Assembly: GCA_018398815.1 (NCBI GenBank)
Contig: CM031616.1
Span: forward strand, 23,633,444-23,697,443
DNA length: 64,000 nucleotides
Direction: 5' to 3'
Source: Conus ventricosus
Taxonomy: Eukaryota; Mollusca; Gastropoda; Neogastropoda; Conidae
This document shows positions 13,871 through 22,950 of this stretch, in pieces. Position numbers and translations under genes: made by a program. The notes beneath the pieces are model-generated. The model did not search any database and was not told the DNA's origin. It worked only from the letters and a program-made list of their open reading frames with translations. The first letter of the stretch is position 1. Each line of letters opens with the position of its first letter.

Positions 13871-16128
13871 CACACACACACACATATGAATTCACATGCA
13901 GACTGATATTATGTTTATATATCTTCGACGAAAACAGAATGTGACCACTGTAACGTCAGATTAAAGATGGTCACATGCACATAAAATCTCGCTGTGCGTT
14001 GAACCTCGGAGTTGTTGCCATGAGAAGGAAGAAGACAGTTCATACAAACATAACTAATTCATATTTTTAGCTGTGCTTCTGTCAACAAAAGCATGCATTA
14101 TTGTTATGTTTGTACAGAGCCATAACATTAGCAAGCTCGTACTGTGTTGGTGTTTTGTTTTGTTTTGTCAGGGTTTTTTTTTTCCCTCTCTTTTTGTTTC
14201 TACCCATATTTCCGTTTCCCTTCTCATGTTTTGGCCCAGACTTTTCTCTTCATCCTGTCTCCCGCCCCCCTCCCTCCCCTCCCTCCCCTCCTACACACAT
14301 ACCTGGATGCACATTCATGGATGCAGTCTCCTACACATCCACAGTCAGAATTTGTGGCATGCTATAAGAGGCAGAACTGGAGTCTCAGCAAGCAGCTTTG
14401 AAAAGATGGATTGCACATTTTTGATTGGCGAACCTGTAGAAACATGCGATCTAGAGTTCAGACACTTTGTTCCTACATTAAAATTTCTTGTGAAAATATT
14501 AATACAGAACTGTTGAGTGATCCCAGCAGCATTATTTGACTAACCTGGAATTCAGTGTACCCAGGGTTTGGCGAACTCGGCAAGAGGTTTCAGCCATTTA
14601 GTTTTGGGTCAAGTGCACTTGACTTAGTGAACATAAAGATATGTTTGATGTATACTAGTGTTGAAGTGAAGTATTTTCAGGGCAGCATTGAGTTTCTGTT
14701 TGTTTTTAAAAGAGTTTAGATATACCATGACACGGCCACAGTCTTCTGTCATTTTAAGCCTAAAGAATCTTGAATCGTACATATCTTTGATAATTTTATC
14801 AAAAGATGTTCTTTTTTTTTTATTAATGAAAGTATGTGAAGTATTAATCAAAAGAAATGTTCAACAAAATGTTCAGTTTTGATTTGAGATTTTCTTATGA
14901 AGACCAAATTAATCAGAATTATTGTAACCGCCATTTGATGTGTATCATTTGATGTATATTGTAAATCTATATCCTTAAAGGTCTCACCTGTGGAAGAGTT
15001 AAAACTGAGAGAGTACTTTTTTTTTGTCAGGTAACATATGCTAAATACTGTCAGCCAGAAGAAAGATCATAGTAGTAGTATGGACAGACGAATCCTTTTC
15101 TTTTTCTTCATCTTCTGCTTTTTTTTTGTTTGTTAAGGTCTGAATTGAATCTTGCTGTTGTATGTTGGACTTTTTGGAGTGTGCCATTTCAAACTTGTCT
15201 TGCTTATTACATGCTGGACTTCATAGAAAGAACCATGACACATCAGTTGCTGCTGCATATTGGAATTCATGGATTGTACCATCGCAAATTAGTCTTGTTG
15301 CATGCTAGACTTCTTGGCATGTACCATTTGTTGCACAGTAGTCCTAGGCTGGGTTTCATGGAGGTGTGCCATTACACAATTGTGTCGTTGTATTTTTGAC
15401 TTAATGCACTTTAATCTTGTCGCGCAGCGGACTTCATGGACTCTACCATCTCACTCCAGTCATGTGGACTTCATGCATCGTACCGTTGTCTTGCTGTTGC
15501 TCATTGGATTTACTGTTGCACACTAGTCTTGTTGCATACTGGACTTCTTGGAGTGTGCCAACTGCAAACTCATTTTGTTGCATACTGGACTTCATAAAGT
15601 GTGTCATTGCACACTAGTCTTGTTGAATGTTGGAGTCAGGCTATTGTTATATCCTTGCTGCTCTGTCAGTGTTGCATTAGGAACCTGTAAACTGAATCCT
15701 GTGTAGAGACAGACTCTGGAAACAGGTTGTGTGAAACTGGGTAAAGATTTGCCCTACTTTTACCCACCCCTCTTCTAGAGAGGCAAATACAGAAGAAAAT
15801 CAACAAGCACCAAGTATCCGTTTTTTGTTTGTTTGTGTGTTGTGGTGTTTCACCTGGGATTATCCTCTCCTGTCCCCTTTCCACCCCTGTCTTCTCCTCC
15901 TGCTCCCCCTCCCAACTCCCCTGCCATCTCCTGTCCGTGATGGAACTCTTTTTGTGTGTGTGTGTGTGTGTGTGCACTTCAAGACCTATAGCCACAGGCA
16001 ATGAATCGACAAGCGCAGTAAGAAGTGTACCAGAGAGATGCAGAGAACTGTGCTGCGCATCATTGATTCTTCTTGTTTGGTAATGGACAAGTTTGAAGAA
16101 GGGATGATTTACACACACACACACATAC

Positions 16129-16165
<37 letters not shown>

Positions 16166-16611
16166 ACACACACACACACACACTCACACATGCAAACACA
16201 CACATACGCAGCACACACACACACATACATAAATACGTACAGATATACATATATATATATCGGTGAGGCCGAGGGAAGAAAGGAGTTCACAATAAGGACT
16301 AAAGAGAGAGAGAGAAGGGAGGTGGAAAAGGAGAGATGGGATGGGGGGCGAAGGTGGAAGGGTAGGTGCAAAGAGAAAAGAAAGGAGGGCCTGGGATTAA
16401 AAGAAAAAAGAAGAAGAAAAATCCACAAGAGGATGATTCAAAAGAAGCAAGCAAGTTTGCGGAAAGGAAGTTTGAGGAAAGGAAGTTTGAGGAAAGGAAG
16501 TTTGAGGAAAGGATGATATCAACGACTATATATATTATATACACACACACACATATATATGTGGATGGATGGATGGAGAGAGGGAGAGAGATGTATGTAT
16601 GCATATATGTG

Positions 16612-16666
<55 letters not shown>

Positions 16667-17088
16667 GACCTACTGATTCATTGCTTTAAGCTGAGGGAAG
16701 GAATGGGTTAACAATAAGGACTAGAGAGAGAGAGGAAAGGGATGTGGAGAAGAAAGAGAAGGGATGGGGGTTCGGCATGGGATAGGTACAAAGAGAAAAC
16801 AAGGAAGGCCTGGGATAAAAGGAAAAAAAGAAGAAAAATCAACAAGAGAATAATTGAAAAGAAACAAGTCCTGGCTGCCCTTGAAAGGTGAAGCAGGGCG
16901 TTACACCGGAACGACAGGACTTGGTATTGTGAAAAGTATTCCGGGGGGAAAGAGGTTGGGTGGGTAGGGGAAGGGAGGGGGAGCAAAGGGACAGGCAGAG
17001 ATAATGAGATAATGAGATTGAGACTAATGGGGTGGAGACGAAAAAATGTAGCCTGTCCTCAGTATGAAAACACACACACACACACACA

Positions 17089-17142
<54 letters not shown>

Positions 17143-17148
17143 ACACAC

Positions 17149-17194
<46 letters not shown>

Positions 17195-20100
17195 CCAACT
17201 TTTGTCTCATTTTTTTTTCTCCTTTTCTAGGTTTGAGTTTTTGTTTGGTTTAAGCGAGATATATATATAGAAAAGAAAATTTTCTCCCCCCCCCCCCCCC
17301 CCCCCCCCTTGCCCCCCAAAGGTGGGCCTAGAAACACTAAAAGCATGTAAATGTGTGCCTATTGTCATTGGAAATGTCAATCTGTCATCCTTGATATAGT
17401 GAAAGTTTTACCCTTTTTTTTTTCTTTCAAAGTTTGCTTTAGTAGGGTGCAATGTTACACATTCTTAAAACAAAAAGGTTAACAATTATCAAGGACAGGT
17501 GCTTTTGCATTTCATAGAATGCACTGTTCTTCGGAGGATTTGAATCCATCTGGGGCTGGCATAGCACAGTTGGTAGAGCGCTGGACTTGTAATCCAAGGG
17601 TTGCGGGTTCAAATCTCTGACGGGCCATTTCGGTACAGAGGGATTTTCCCTCGGGTTAACGTTGGTTCTGACTCCATTTCCCATACAGTCCTTCGAATGA
17701 GACTATAAACCAAGGTTCTGTGTGTGGACGCACACATAACATCTTGCACGCACGTAAAATCCCATCACCAACTTTCGGAAGAGAAGGCCAGTTTGGCTGT
17801 TGGTATGGATGACACATAGCATGCACCTTCTCTGAAGATGGAGTGTGGCTGCCTTAATGGCGGGATAAAAATCGTCATGCACACAAAACTCCACTCCCTT
17901 TGTTGGGCAGATGGGATTAATACCTGCCTGTCTATACAAATGAAATGGGGAACAAAGCGAAGGCACAGTTTAAATAAGGATGGTACAGCTGTAAATATCC
18001 AATGTTTTTATTGTTGTTATTAATATAGTTATCATTATCTTAATATAGAAAATATTTATATGTTAATGAAGTAAATGCTCAAGATGTTTACAATTAACGA
18101 GAGCACGCATACAACAAACGAACAGAGTAACAGCCTGCATACGCAGAAGAAGAAAAATCCATCTGTTTACCTCTTTTTCTTTCTCCCCTTGTTGCTGTGC
18201 TTAGTTTTTAATAGCAAATGATGGTAGGACAGAATCAAATGGTTGTTTTCCTTTTGTAGATTCTGAAAGCCAGAAGATGGCAACAGGATGATTGACTGTC
18301 CTTGTTCCATGATAGTAGATTGTCAGAGTGTCCCAGGGCAGCATATGCTTGGGCTGTTAAGGATTTCCTGTGGTCTCAGTTCTTAATCATGCACAGCTTT
18401 GTGTAGTACAAGGAACTTGAAACCTGCAAATGGCCACCTGCTCTAATGATCAGTAAACAAAAGTGGCGGAGGACATACACGCATTCACCTGTGAATGCAT
18501 CCACCTATTCACATGCATATGGAGAAGAACAAAAGGATACCAATACATGGCGCAATTTTCAGATAAATGAAATGGGGAACAAAGCGAAGGCACAGTTTAA
18601 ATAAGGATGGTACAGCTGTAAATATCCAATGTTTTTATTGTTGTTATTAATATAGTTATCATTATCTTAATATAGAAAATATTTAATGTTAATGAAGTAA
18701 ATGCTCAAGATGTTTACAATTAACGAGAGCACGCATACAACAAACGAACAGAAGCAAACAGCAATTCTCAAAATGCTGGCCACAATCAGATGTTTGCACC
18801 TTGTCCGACAATCCTGCCACCCAGCCCAGCCCTCTCACGTCCTCACTCTAGCCGTCCCCTGTAAAAATGACTAGGAACAGATAGATCTACAAGCACATGC
18901 TACCAAGCGCATATCACACTCCTCAGCAACACCAGCATATCCACACAGCATCGTGTGTTGGGTATGTATTTTCCCAGCACAGCTCAATTAATTAAGTAAG
19001 TACTTTTGCTTGACGTCTTTGAATTGTGTTTGGGTGTCTGTTCATCACGGTTACAGAGGCTTTCATTCATTTAAAAGTAAACGAGATGAACATCATTGAT
19101 TTGCTTTTTTTTTTTGTAGTTGTTTTTAAAGAGGTTAAAGCAAAGGGATGTTTCAGTAAGTAATTCAACAAACAGTTAGTCAAGCCGTCAGTTTATTTAA
19201 TGGAAAACACATTTTGAGCTGAGACTGAAATAAAAAATGGGTGGAAGCATCAGAAATTTCGAAGAACCAAATGTATTGATATGTTTAAAAGAAAAAGTAT
19301 GGTTACTCCAGAATCCAGATGATTAATGGGTAATCTGAGAAAAAGAGGGAGGAAGCAGATTACTTGTGAGAGACTGAACCATGAAATCTCCCTCAAAGAA
19401 TCTCCTCCCTTGCCATTTGTAAGGTAAGTTGGCATGTTTGTCACTGTGATCTGTATTAACACACGGCTGCACCACTGAAGCGCAACAGCACACCAGTGAC
19501 ACAAAGACTCACTGCATGTGGCAGGGGTGTCCGGCCATCAGCGTCTACACAGAAGAGAACTTGGACAAGGCTTTGGATGCAGCCACGCGGGCGTACTGCC
19601 AGGCGGAGGTGGAAATGAGGAGTCAGTCAGACCTGATCCTGATGTCCCGTCTTTTCCAGTGGTACAGACAGGACTTTGGCGAGACTGACACCGATGTTAT
19701 AAGGTCTGTGTGTGTTTGGAGAATGGGTTTGACCTGTTTTGAGCAGAGAGTCAGAAAATGGCTAATATCTTAATGTCTTGATTCATCTAGTGCTGTATAT
19801 CCAAAATGATTGCAACATCAAATGAGTAAATAATATATAGTTTATTCACATTTGCGATAGGAGATATAGATCATTCACATTTGTGATGTGAGATATGCAA
19901 AGTAAAAAGCAAAGGAAAGATATTGTTGTGAAGTTGACATCGGTATCATTAATGGTGTGCACTTTTATGTGATATGTGTTCATTTATAAAAATATATTCA
20001 GAGCAGAACAAGGGTTGAGGGAGAGTGCTTGAGATGACTTGGAAAGAACCTATACAGTGACAGAAGTAAATGGTAGAAATTGAGACTCACCTGAAATCCA

Positions 20101-21091
20101 AGACCCACCTGAAATCTGAGACCCACCTGAGTTGTGTCACAGTAGCCCAGTGTGTAACCTGATAATATGGCATCAGTGGGCAGAAAGTCTGAAAGTTTTT
20201 GTGCATAAAATAAATCAGGTGTGGGTTTCTTTGTGCTAGTGTGTAACTGCTGTGTTGAAGTAGCTTTCATTCCTGTAGCTGTGCTCTTCAGAAATGAAGC
20301 AGAAACAAATTGAAAGGGGAGGGGGGATAAGAGAGGAACATCAGAGTAACTCGGTGGCAGTGCAGGGTCTCTTCTTGTGGGTTGCCTCTTGGCAGCCTGC
20401 CTCACAACATAGTGATATTAGTTGATGCTGAGGCTGAGGCTGCGACCTGACAGCAACTGGATGTGGCTATGCTTGGCACACCCGCCGTGAATGGCTGGGG
20501 AGTAATACCACTGAGATGAGACGGTGAGGGTAGGGGTGAGGCAGCCATACTCCAAAGCCAAACACTGCTGGATAATGATTGGTCTGACGTTGTGTGGTGT
20601 ATGTGTATGTACAGATGGGTGATGGAATACAGGGTGAGAGGGGGTGAGGGTGAGGTAGCCATACTCCAAACCCAGTCACTGCTGGATAATCATTGGTCTG
20701 ACGTGTGGTATGTGTGTGTGAGTACAAATGCATGATGCAGTACAAGGCGAGAAGGAATTTGGGTTGAGATGGCTATGCTCCAAACCCAGATCGCTGATGG
20801 CTAGTGATGGGTCTGATGTGTGATGTGTGTGGGTGAGTACAAACGGATGATGCAGTACAAGGCGAGAAGGAATATGGGTTGAGATGGCTCTGCTCCAAAC
20901 CCAGATCCCTGATGGCTAGTGATGGGTCTGATGTTGTGTGGTGTGTGTGTGTGTGTGTACACAGATGGGTGATGCAGTACCTGACTCCTGACCAACAGGA
21001 CAGGGCCAGCATCCTGCTTCTGAAGCTGGAAAAGTTTGGTCCCGTCTCCATCAAGTACAGTGAATACGACTGGTCCATTAACTCCTCCTGA
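611..21091 (+). CDS. DUF547-domain protein gene, 3' part (spliced, multi-exon)
   Basis: The spliced exons encode the core and C-terminal end of a DUF547 domain. Seen in order: IYNVLTIHGLVEQ, then IGGFTFTPDDIEHGILRG, DPRLHFALVCGAK, CPAISVYTEENL, and a C-terminal block ending EYDWSINSS and a stop. These are the usual landmarks of the family (IEHGILRG; HFALxCGAKSCP; the final YDWxLN). DUF547 has no assigned reaction; in animals it often sits at the C-terminus of larger proteins, so the upstream part of this protein is probably off the left edge. Junctions from 10680 onward agree in phase. The link from 769 (phase 1) to the 10597 exon is not established: an exon is missing or is the weak candidate at 2512-2533. 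Domain identity is strong from sequence; function is unknown. Confidence 0.85.
770..2511. other. Intron of the DUF547 gene, GT-rich
   Basis: No exon is recognised. It holds interrupted GT runs (803-845, 965-1010), a second GT-rich block at 1920-2090, and a poly-G run at 2187-2199. Confidence 0.6.
2512..2533 (+). CDS. Possible 22-bp microexon of the DUF547 gene (tentative)
   Basis: After a CT-rich tract and an AAG acceptor, 22 bases read (G)AT-NHAPIR-GG and stop at a good donor (GTATGAGT). It enters in phase 1, as required by the exon ending at 769, and leaves in phase 2, which fits an acceptor at 10604 reading G-K-D-P-R. Family members usually have Asn plus a basic or Pro-rich segment after ILRG, so NHAPIR is plausible. 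The join would still be about ten residues shorter than I expect. Chance occurrence cannot be excluded. Confidence 0.25.
2796..2852 (+). repeat. Diverged LINE 3'-tail fragment
   Basis: GGTGACGGCCCAGATTATGG and the following GCGGGTCCGCTGAG-ATATAG-GC match, with substitutions, the tail at 24262-24326 (GTGACAGCCCTGATGTGGCC, GCGGTCGGCTGGGCTATAAGC). A CT array takes the place of the TTATC tail. It is read as an old 5'-truncated insertion. Confidence 0.55.
2849..2951. repeat. (CT)n microsatellite
   Basis: About 100 bases of CT with occasional extra C or T. Minus-strand Arg/Glu-rich frames across it are repeat artefacts. Confidence 0.95.
3721..3925. repeat. Two tandem copies of a ~102-bp unit
   Basis: CTGTGACATCACAGGCTATC begins copies at 3721 and 3823; each also contains CAACTCGATATTGTTGTTTG (or CAGCTCGATATT...) and GAGGGAGATACA. 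The copies are clearly related but diverged. Intronic. Confidence 0.85.
4170..5080. repeat. Cluster of long (AC)n arrays
   Basis: AC arrays occur at about 4187-4300, 4308-4372, 4388-4470, 4878-4911, 4970-5019 and 5064-5080, separated by short unique spacers (CAATCAATCAATCGCTC at 4373). Translations are poly-Thr-His or poly-Val-Cys and are not genes. Confidence 0.97.
5292..5324. repeat. 33-base poly-C run
   Basis: Uninterrupted C from 5292 to 5324. The G-rich strand could form quadruplexes; its exact length is likely uncertain. Confidence 0.9.
5615..5745 (-). mobile_element. 5'-truncated tRNA-derived SINE with target-site duplication
   Basis: The segment matches the 3' half of the complete SINE at 22553-22950: TTTCTTTCTG tail, GTACGCAGGCTGATGCTCCT, AGGCAGTGGAGTTTT, and TATCCCGCCATTAAGGCAGC. 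The tRNA-like head is absent. It is flanked by a perfect 10-bp duplication, AGTAATGATA at 5605-5614 and 5746-5755, which marks it as a truncated retroinsertion rather than a deletion product. Confidence 0.85.
6543..6598. repeat. Near-continuous 56-base poly-C tract
   Basis: C30-T-C25, preceded by ACCCCCCTA. One of several extreme poly-C tracts in the window. Confidence 0.9.
7085..8005. repeat. AC-rich region with arrays
   Basis: Interrupted AC repeats at 7088-7390, 7500-7510 and 7783-7830, and a clean array at 7938-7988, with short CATTCATTCACTCATTCATT stretches between. No gene is seen. Confidence 0.9.
8605..8815. repeat. Poly-C/poly-A junction and degenerate AC repeat
   Basis: A C run at 8605-8628 abuts an A-rich tract (8629-8653), followed by degenerate AC repeats to 8812. 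Intronic, non-coding. Confidence 0.85.
9343..9366. repeat. Poly-G run
   Basis: About 24 consecutive G bases inside a stretch of irregular, homopolymer-rich sequence. Confidence 0.85.
9430..9755. repeat. Degenerate ~42-bp tandem repeat
   Basis: Repeated blocks of the form CACCTGTGAGAGTGGTTGCC followed by CAGTCAAGAACAGTATTGAA occur about seven times with many small indels. The amount of one- and two-base slippage is unusual and fits either old decay or poor consensus quality. Confidence 0.75.
10597..10680 (+). CDS. DUF547 gene, exon with HFALVCGAK motif
   Basis: The reading frame gives DPRVKLAMKSCDPRLHFALVC then GAK and ends exactly at a GTGAGA donor, phase 0. HFALxCGAK is diagnostic for DUF547. 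The acceptor may be CCCCAG (exon from 10597, phase 0) or ACAG eight bases later (exon from 10605, taking one base into a Gly codon). The sequence just upstream (9.2-10.5 kb) looks unreliable, so a neighbouring exon may be hidden there. Confidence 0.85.
11229..11283. repeat. (GT)n microsatellite
   Basis: GT array directly downstream of a T-rich tract in the 10681-19524 intron. A second GT array is at 11437-11487. Confidence 0.95.
11346..11404 (-). mobile_element. 59-bp LINE 3'-tail insertion with 12-bp target duplication
   Basis: Reverse complement of the LINE tail at 24262-24326, ending in GATAA repeats (TTATC on the element strand) and containing GCTTATAGCCCAGCCGACCG. It is flanked by ATCAGTGAGGGA at 11334-11345 and 11405-11416. 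This is an extreme 5' truncation that left only the tail. Confidence 0.85.
11777..11866. repeat. Five copies of a ~17-bp repeat containing GACGTCATC
   Basis: GAGACGTCATCAGGTGT is repeated about five times with small changes (GACCTCATC, GACCCCATC). TGACGTCA-like half-sites recur in the array, but no regulatory role can be shown. Confidence 0.85.
11872..11925 (-). repeat. Diverged LINE 3'-tail copy
   Basis: AATAATGTTGCCAATAGCCC, then AGCGGACCATGAAGGGCCAT and GTCAGGGCTGTTAA, match the tail copy at 11346-11404 with about six differences. No clear target duplication was found. Confidence 0.7.
13216..13398. repeat. Three 61-bp tandem repeats
   Basis: Units start at 13216, 13277 and 13338 with GAGATTTCTCAGCAGAGTCA. 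The second copy has TTAGCA for CTCAGCA; otherwise they are nearly identical, so the expansion is recent. Confidence 0.95.
13541..13892. repeat. Long (AC)n array cluster
   Basis: AC arrays with spacers such as CACACAGACACAATCTC. Thr-His frames here are artefacts. Confidence 0.97.
15160..15625. repeat. Degenerate ~44-bp minisatellite, about ten copies
   Basis: Recurring blocks of the form TTGCATGCTGGACTTCATGG followed by AGTGTACCATTGCACACTAG and TCTTG, each diverged. Open frames across it (Cys/His/Leu-rich) follow the repeat and are not considered genes. Confidence 0.85.
16109..16260. repeat. AC/AT microsatellite cluster
   Basis: AC array, then ATACAT/ATATAT to 16260. A (CT)n array follows further on at 16614-16662. 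Confidence 0.95.
16264..16866. repeat. Two diverged copies of a ~180-bp purine-rich block
   Basis: 16264-16455 and 16689-16866 both read GAGGGAAG, AACAATAAGGACTA (CACAATAAGGACTA in the first), GAGAGAGAG, GGTACAAAGAGAAAA (GGTGCAAAGAGAAAA in the first), GGCCTGGGAT, AAGAAGAAAAATC, AACAAG. Between them lie four 15-bp repeats of AAGTTTGAGGAAAGG (16453-16515) and CT/AT simple repeats. A short related piece (GGCCTGGAAGAAAGGAGTTC) occurs at 24399-24418, so the block may be a dispersed repeat. Confidence 0.75.
17068..17193. repeat. (AC)n array
   Basis: AC array with small interruptions (TGCGCG, CCAC), about 125 bases. A poly-C run follows at 17286-17308. Confidence 0.95.
17552..18150 (+). mobile_element. 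tRNA-derived SINE interrupted by a 189-bp insertion
   Basis: The head is tRNA-like: box A ATAGCACAGTTGGTAGAGC, an anticodon arm around CTTGTAA, and box B GGGTTCAAATC. The body contains ATCACCAACTTTCGGAAGAG and TTAATGGCGGGATAAAAA as in the complete copy at 22553-22950. At 17938 the SINE is interrupted; its 3' end (ACAGCCTGCATACGCAGAAG) resumes at 18127 and closes with an AAGAAG-type tail. About 19 bases of SINE are replaced at the insertion. RNA polymerase III would be the expected promoter type for this class. Confidence 0.85.
17938..18126 (+). mobile_element. 189-bp repeated element, copy 1 (inside a SINE)
   Basis: Begins AAATGAAATGGGGAACAAAG and ends ACAACAAACGAACAGA. It is almost identical to 18565-18752; the one difference noticed is ATTTATATGTT against ATTTAATGTT. 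It splits the SINE 3' region, so it arrived after the SINE. No terminal inverted repeats or open frame are seen. Confidence 0.85.
18565..18752 (+). mobile_element. 188-bp repeated element, copy 2
   Basis: Near-identical to 17938-18126, in the same orientation, 438 bp downstream, but with different flanks (TTTTCAGAT on the left, AGCAAACAGC on the right). The sharp loss of similarity at both ends suggests an element or a precise duplication rather than a larger segmental copy. Confidence 0.85.
19525..19703 (+). CDS. DUF547 gene, exon starting GCPAISVYTEENL
   Basis: The acceptor GTGGCAG is followed in phase 0 by GCPAISVYTEENLDKALDAA, continuing the GAK of the previous exon into the conserved C-P-x-I motif and the helical segment. 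The exon ends FGETDTDVI plus AG before a GTCTGT donor (phase 2). The conserved FGxTDxDxL/I segment precedes the C-terminal strand in this family. Confidence 0.9.
20514..20981. repeat. Four ~117-bp tandem repeats spanning the last intron-exon junction
   Basis: Each unit holds CCATACTCCAAACCCAG or a variant, GGCTAGTGATGGGTCTGATG or a variant, a GT-rich stretch, and a GTACA-(A/G)-ATG-GATGATGCAGTAC segment. The last unit contributes the true acceptor GTACACAG and the first 16 exon bases, ATGGGTGATGCAGTAC. Equivalent positions in the earlier copies are near 20617, 20732 and 20847. The first copy keeps an intact TACAG acceptor. Confidence 0.85.
20965..21091 (+). CDS. DUF547 gene, last coding exon with stop
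   Basis: The acceptor GTACACAG is followed by one base that completes Arg, then WVMQYLTPDQQDRA and, near the end, IKYSEYDWSINSS and TGA at 21089-21091. The final YDWxxN is the typical DUF547 C-terminus. Its first 16 bases are the partial last copy of an intronic tandem repeat (see 20514-20981). The 3' UTR starts at 21092; no convincing AATAAA is seen in the next 500 bases, so its end is not placed. Confidence 0.9.
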
Positions 21092-21750
21092 CTTCGAACC
21101 CCTGCAAACTGATTGGTTGAGCTGAGCTGAACTGGTGGTGGAACCTAGCGAACAGAAGGTGCTTTTGTTTGAAAATCAAATTATGGGAATAGCGTATGTG
21201 CAAAGGAATATAAAACGAAAAGAAAGGGAGGAAAAAAAGACAATTGTGCAGAAGAGTGCTGAATATGTTTGTGTTATCACTAATAGATACAATACACAAT
21301 CTTGTCACACATGAAAGTTGAAAGCGACTTTTTGCGGGTTCCGACTAATGCAAAAGTTATGGGGTGTAAATAATTACAAGTTCAAGAATGTTATGCATCT
21401 TTATCAGCATTTACTGTTCAGAACAACTACCGGAAAATAAGGAAAAACGAAACCTGAAACATTTAAACTGATCCCTTAAAATTTATTTCAGGCAAAGATT
21501 AAAGAAAAAGTTACAGTGGTTTTCAACACATTAGATTATCTGTCTTTTAATTTACACAATTTGTAATCTTCCCAGCTGTTTGCAGACATCAATAGAGGAA
21601 CATCTTGTTCATTAAGAGTGTCTATTTAATTGGACATTAATCTCACCTGCATCTGTTTGCAAGATATTAGTCTTCACCGACCCTCTAGATGCACACACAC
21701 ACACCACACACACACACACACACTCTCTCTCTCTCTCTCTCTCTCTCTCT

Positions 21751-21835
<85 letters not shown>

Positions 21836-22166
21836 CTCTCTTATCCATACTTTAATTTCTCTCTTCAGGTGGAAGGGGGGGGGGGGGTGAAAAAAAAAAA
21901 GTCTTCAGTTTTGCAGATGGTGAAACCTATGTGAACTTTTTGTGTGTCCATGAGTCACTGTATAGTGGGATGCTGATGTAAACCACATAGTCCTGAAATG
22001 TAACCCAGCATGCTTGGCTCTGAGATTATTTCTGTTCATGAATAGTCCTGTATGCTATAAAGTGCTGTAAGAGGCATGCCGAAAATGTAAAATGCTTTTG
22101 TATTGGCTGTTTACCTCATACATATTAAAAGTTTGAAAGCTATGTGTAAGGGCATCTACCCCCTCA

Positions 22167-22167
<1 letters not shown>
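21092..22167. other. Region 3' of the DUF547 gene, likely UTR and intergenic
   Basis: No coding exon is recognised. It begins at the DUF547 stop and probably holds its 3' UTR, but no clear polyadenylation signal could be chosen. It contains the AC/CT microsatellite at 21698-21838. Confidence 0.5.
21698..21838. repeat. (AC)n-(CT)n compound microsatellite
   Basis: AC array to about 21722, then CT with rare interruptions. A poly-G and a poly-A run follow at 21876-21900. Confidence 0.95.

Positions 22168-22201
<34 letters not shown>
22168..22201. repeat. 34-base poly-C run
   Basis: Uninterrupted C from 22168 to 22201. Confidence 0.9.
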
Positions 22202-22552
22202 ACATGCTTTTTGAATGAAAATTTCTTTTGAATGCGATTCTGTTAGTGGATGAAATCAAAGAGAAATAGGTATGGTTACATGATCTGGTATTCAGAAAGC
22301 CTTTTCCGTTCTGCTTTGAGAGTTATGTTGTCAAGGCTACCGAGAGACTGGAACATGAACAATTGTTTTTCGTCTTACGTTGTTCTGTCACAGTAGTTTG
22401 TGATGTTTACTAGAAAAGATAGAATTTGGTCTTGGCTGTCTATCTGTCTCAATAATCATGTCACCTTTCTTTTTTAAGTCCGAGGTGCTGTCGATTTAGT
22501 CTGTCCAAATGATGGATGTAATCTCTGTAGACACTTCAGTTTTCCTCCTTTC

Positions 22553-22950
22553 TTTCTTTCTTTCTGCGTACGCAGGCTGATACTCCTGCAGACACTCCCT
22601 GTATAGCCAGGCAGTGGAGTTTTGTGTGTATGACCCTTTTTTATCCCGCCATTAAGGCAGCCATACTCCATCTTCGGGAAGGTGCATGCTATGTGTCACG
22701 TGTCATCCATACCAACGGCCAAATGGCCTTCTCTTCCGAAAGTTGGTGATGGGATTTTACGTGTGTGCAAGATGTTATGCGTGCGTTCACACACGGAACC
22801 TCGGTTTATAGTCTCATTCGAAGGACTGTGTGGGGAATGGAGTCAGAACCAATGTTAACTCCGAGGGAAAAATCCCCCTATACCGAAATTCGAACCCGCA
22901 ACCCCAGGATCACGAGTCCGGCGCTCTACCAACTGAGCTATTCCGGCCCC
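22553..22950 (-). mobile_element. Complete tRNA-derived SINE with 16-bp target duplication
   Basis: Read on the - strand it starts GGGGGCCGGAATAGCTCAGT, with a box A (TAGCTCAGTTGG), an anticodon-like arm and box B (GGGTTCGAATTTC). It then runs through a ~300-bp body including GGGATTTT, TTTCGGAAGAGAAGG and TTAATGGCGGGATAAAAAAG, and ends GCGTACGCAGAAAG with AAAG repeats. Direct repeats CAGTTTTCCTCCTTTC at 22537-22552 and 22951-22966 define the insertion exactly. Two other copies are in this window (5615-5745 and 17552-18150). Confidence 0.92.

Noticed and set aside
15130..15617. Overlapping Cys/His/Leu-rich frames
   Set aside because: They follow a degenerate ~44-bp minisatellite and switch frame with it.
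17553..17630. tRNA-Thr (TGT) gene
   Set aside because: Boxes A and B and an anticodon-like loop are present, but the acceptor stem pairs poorly and the segment continues into a SINE body shared with other copies, so it is a SINE head.
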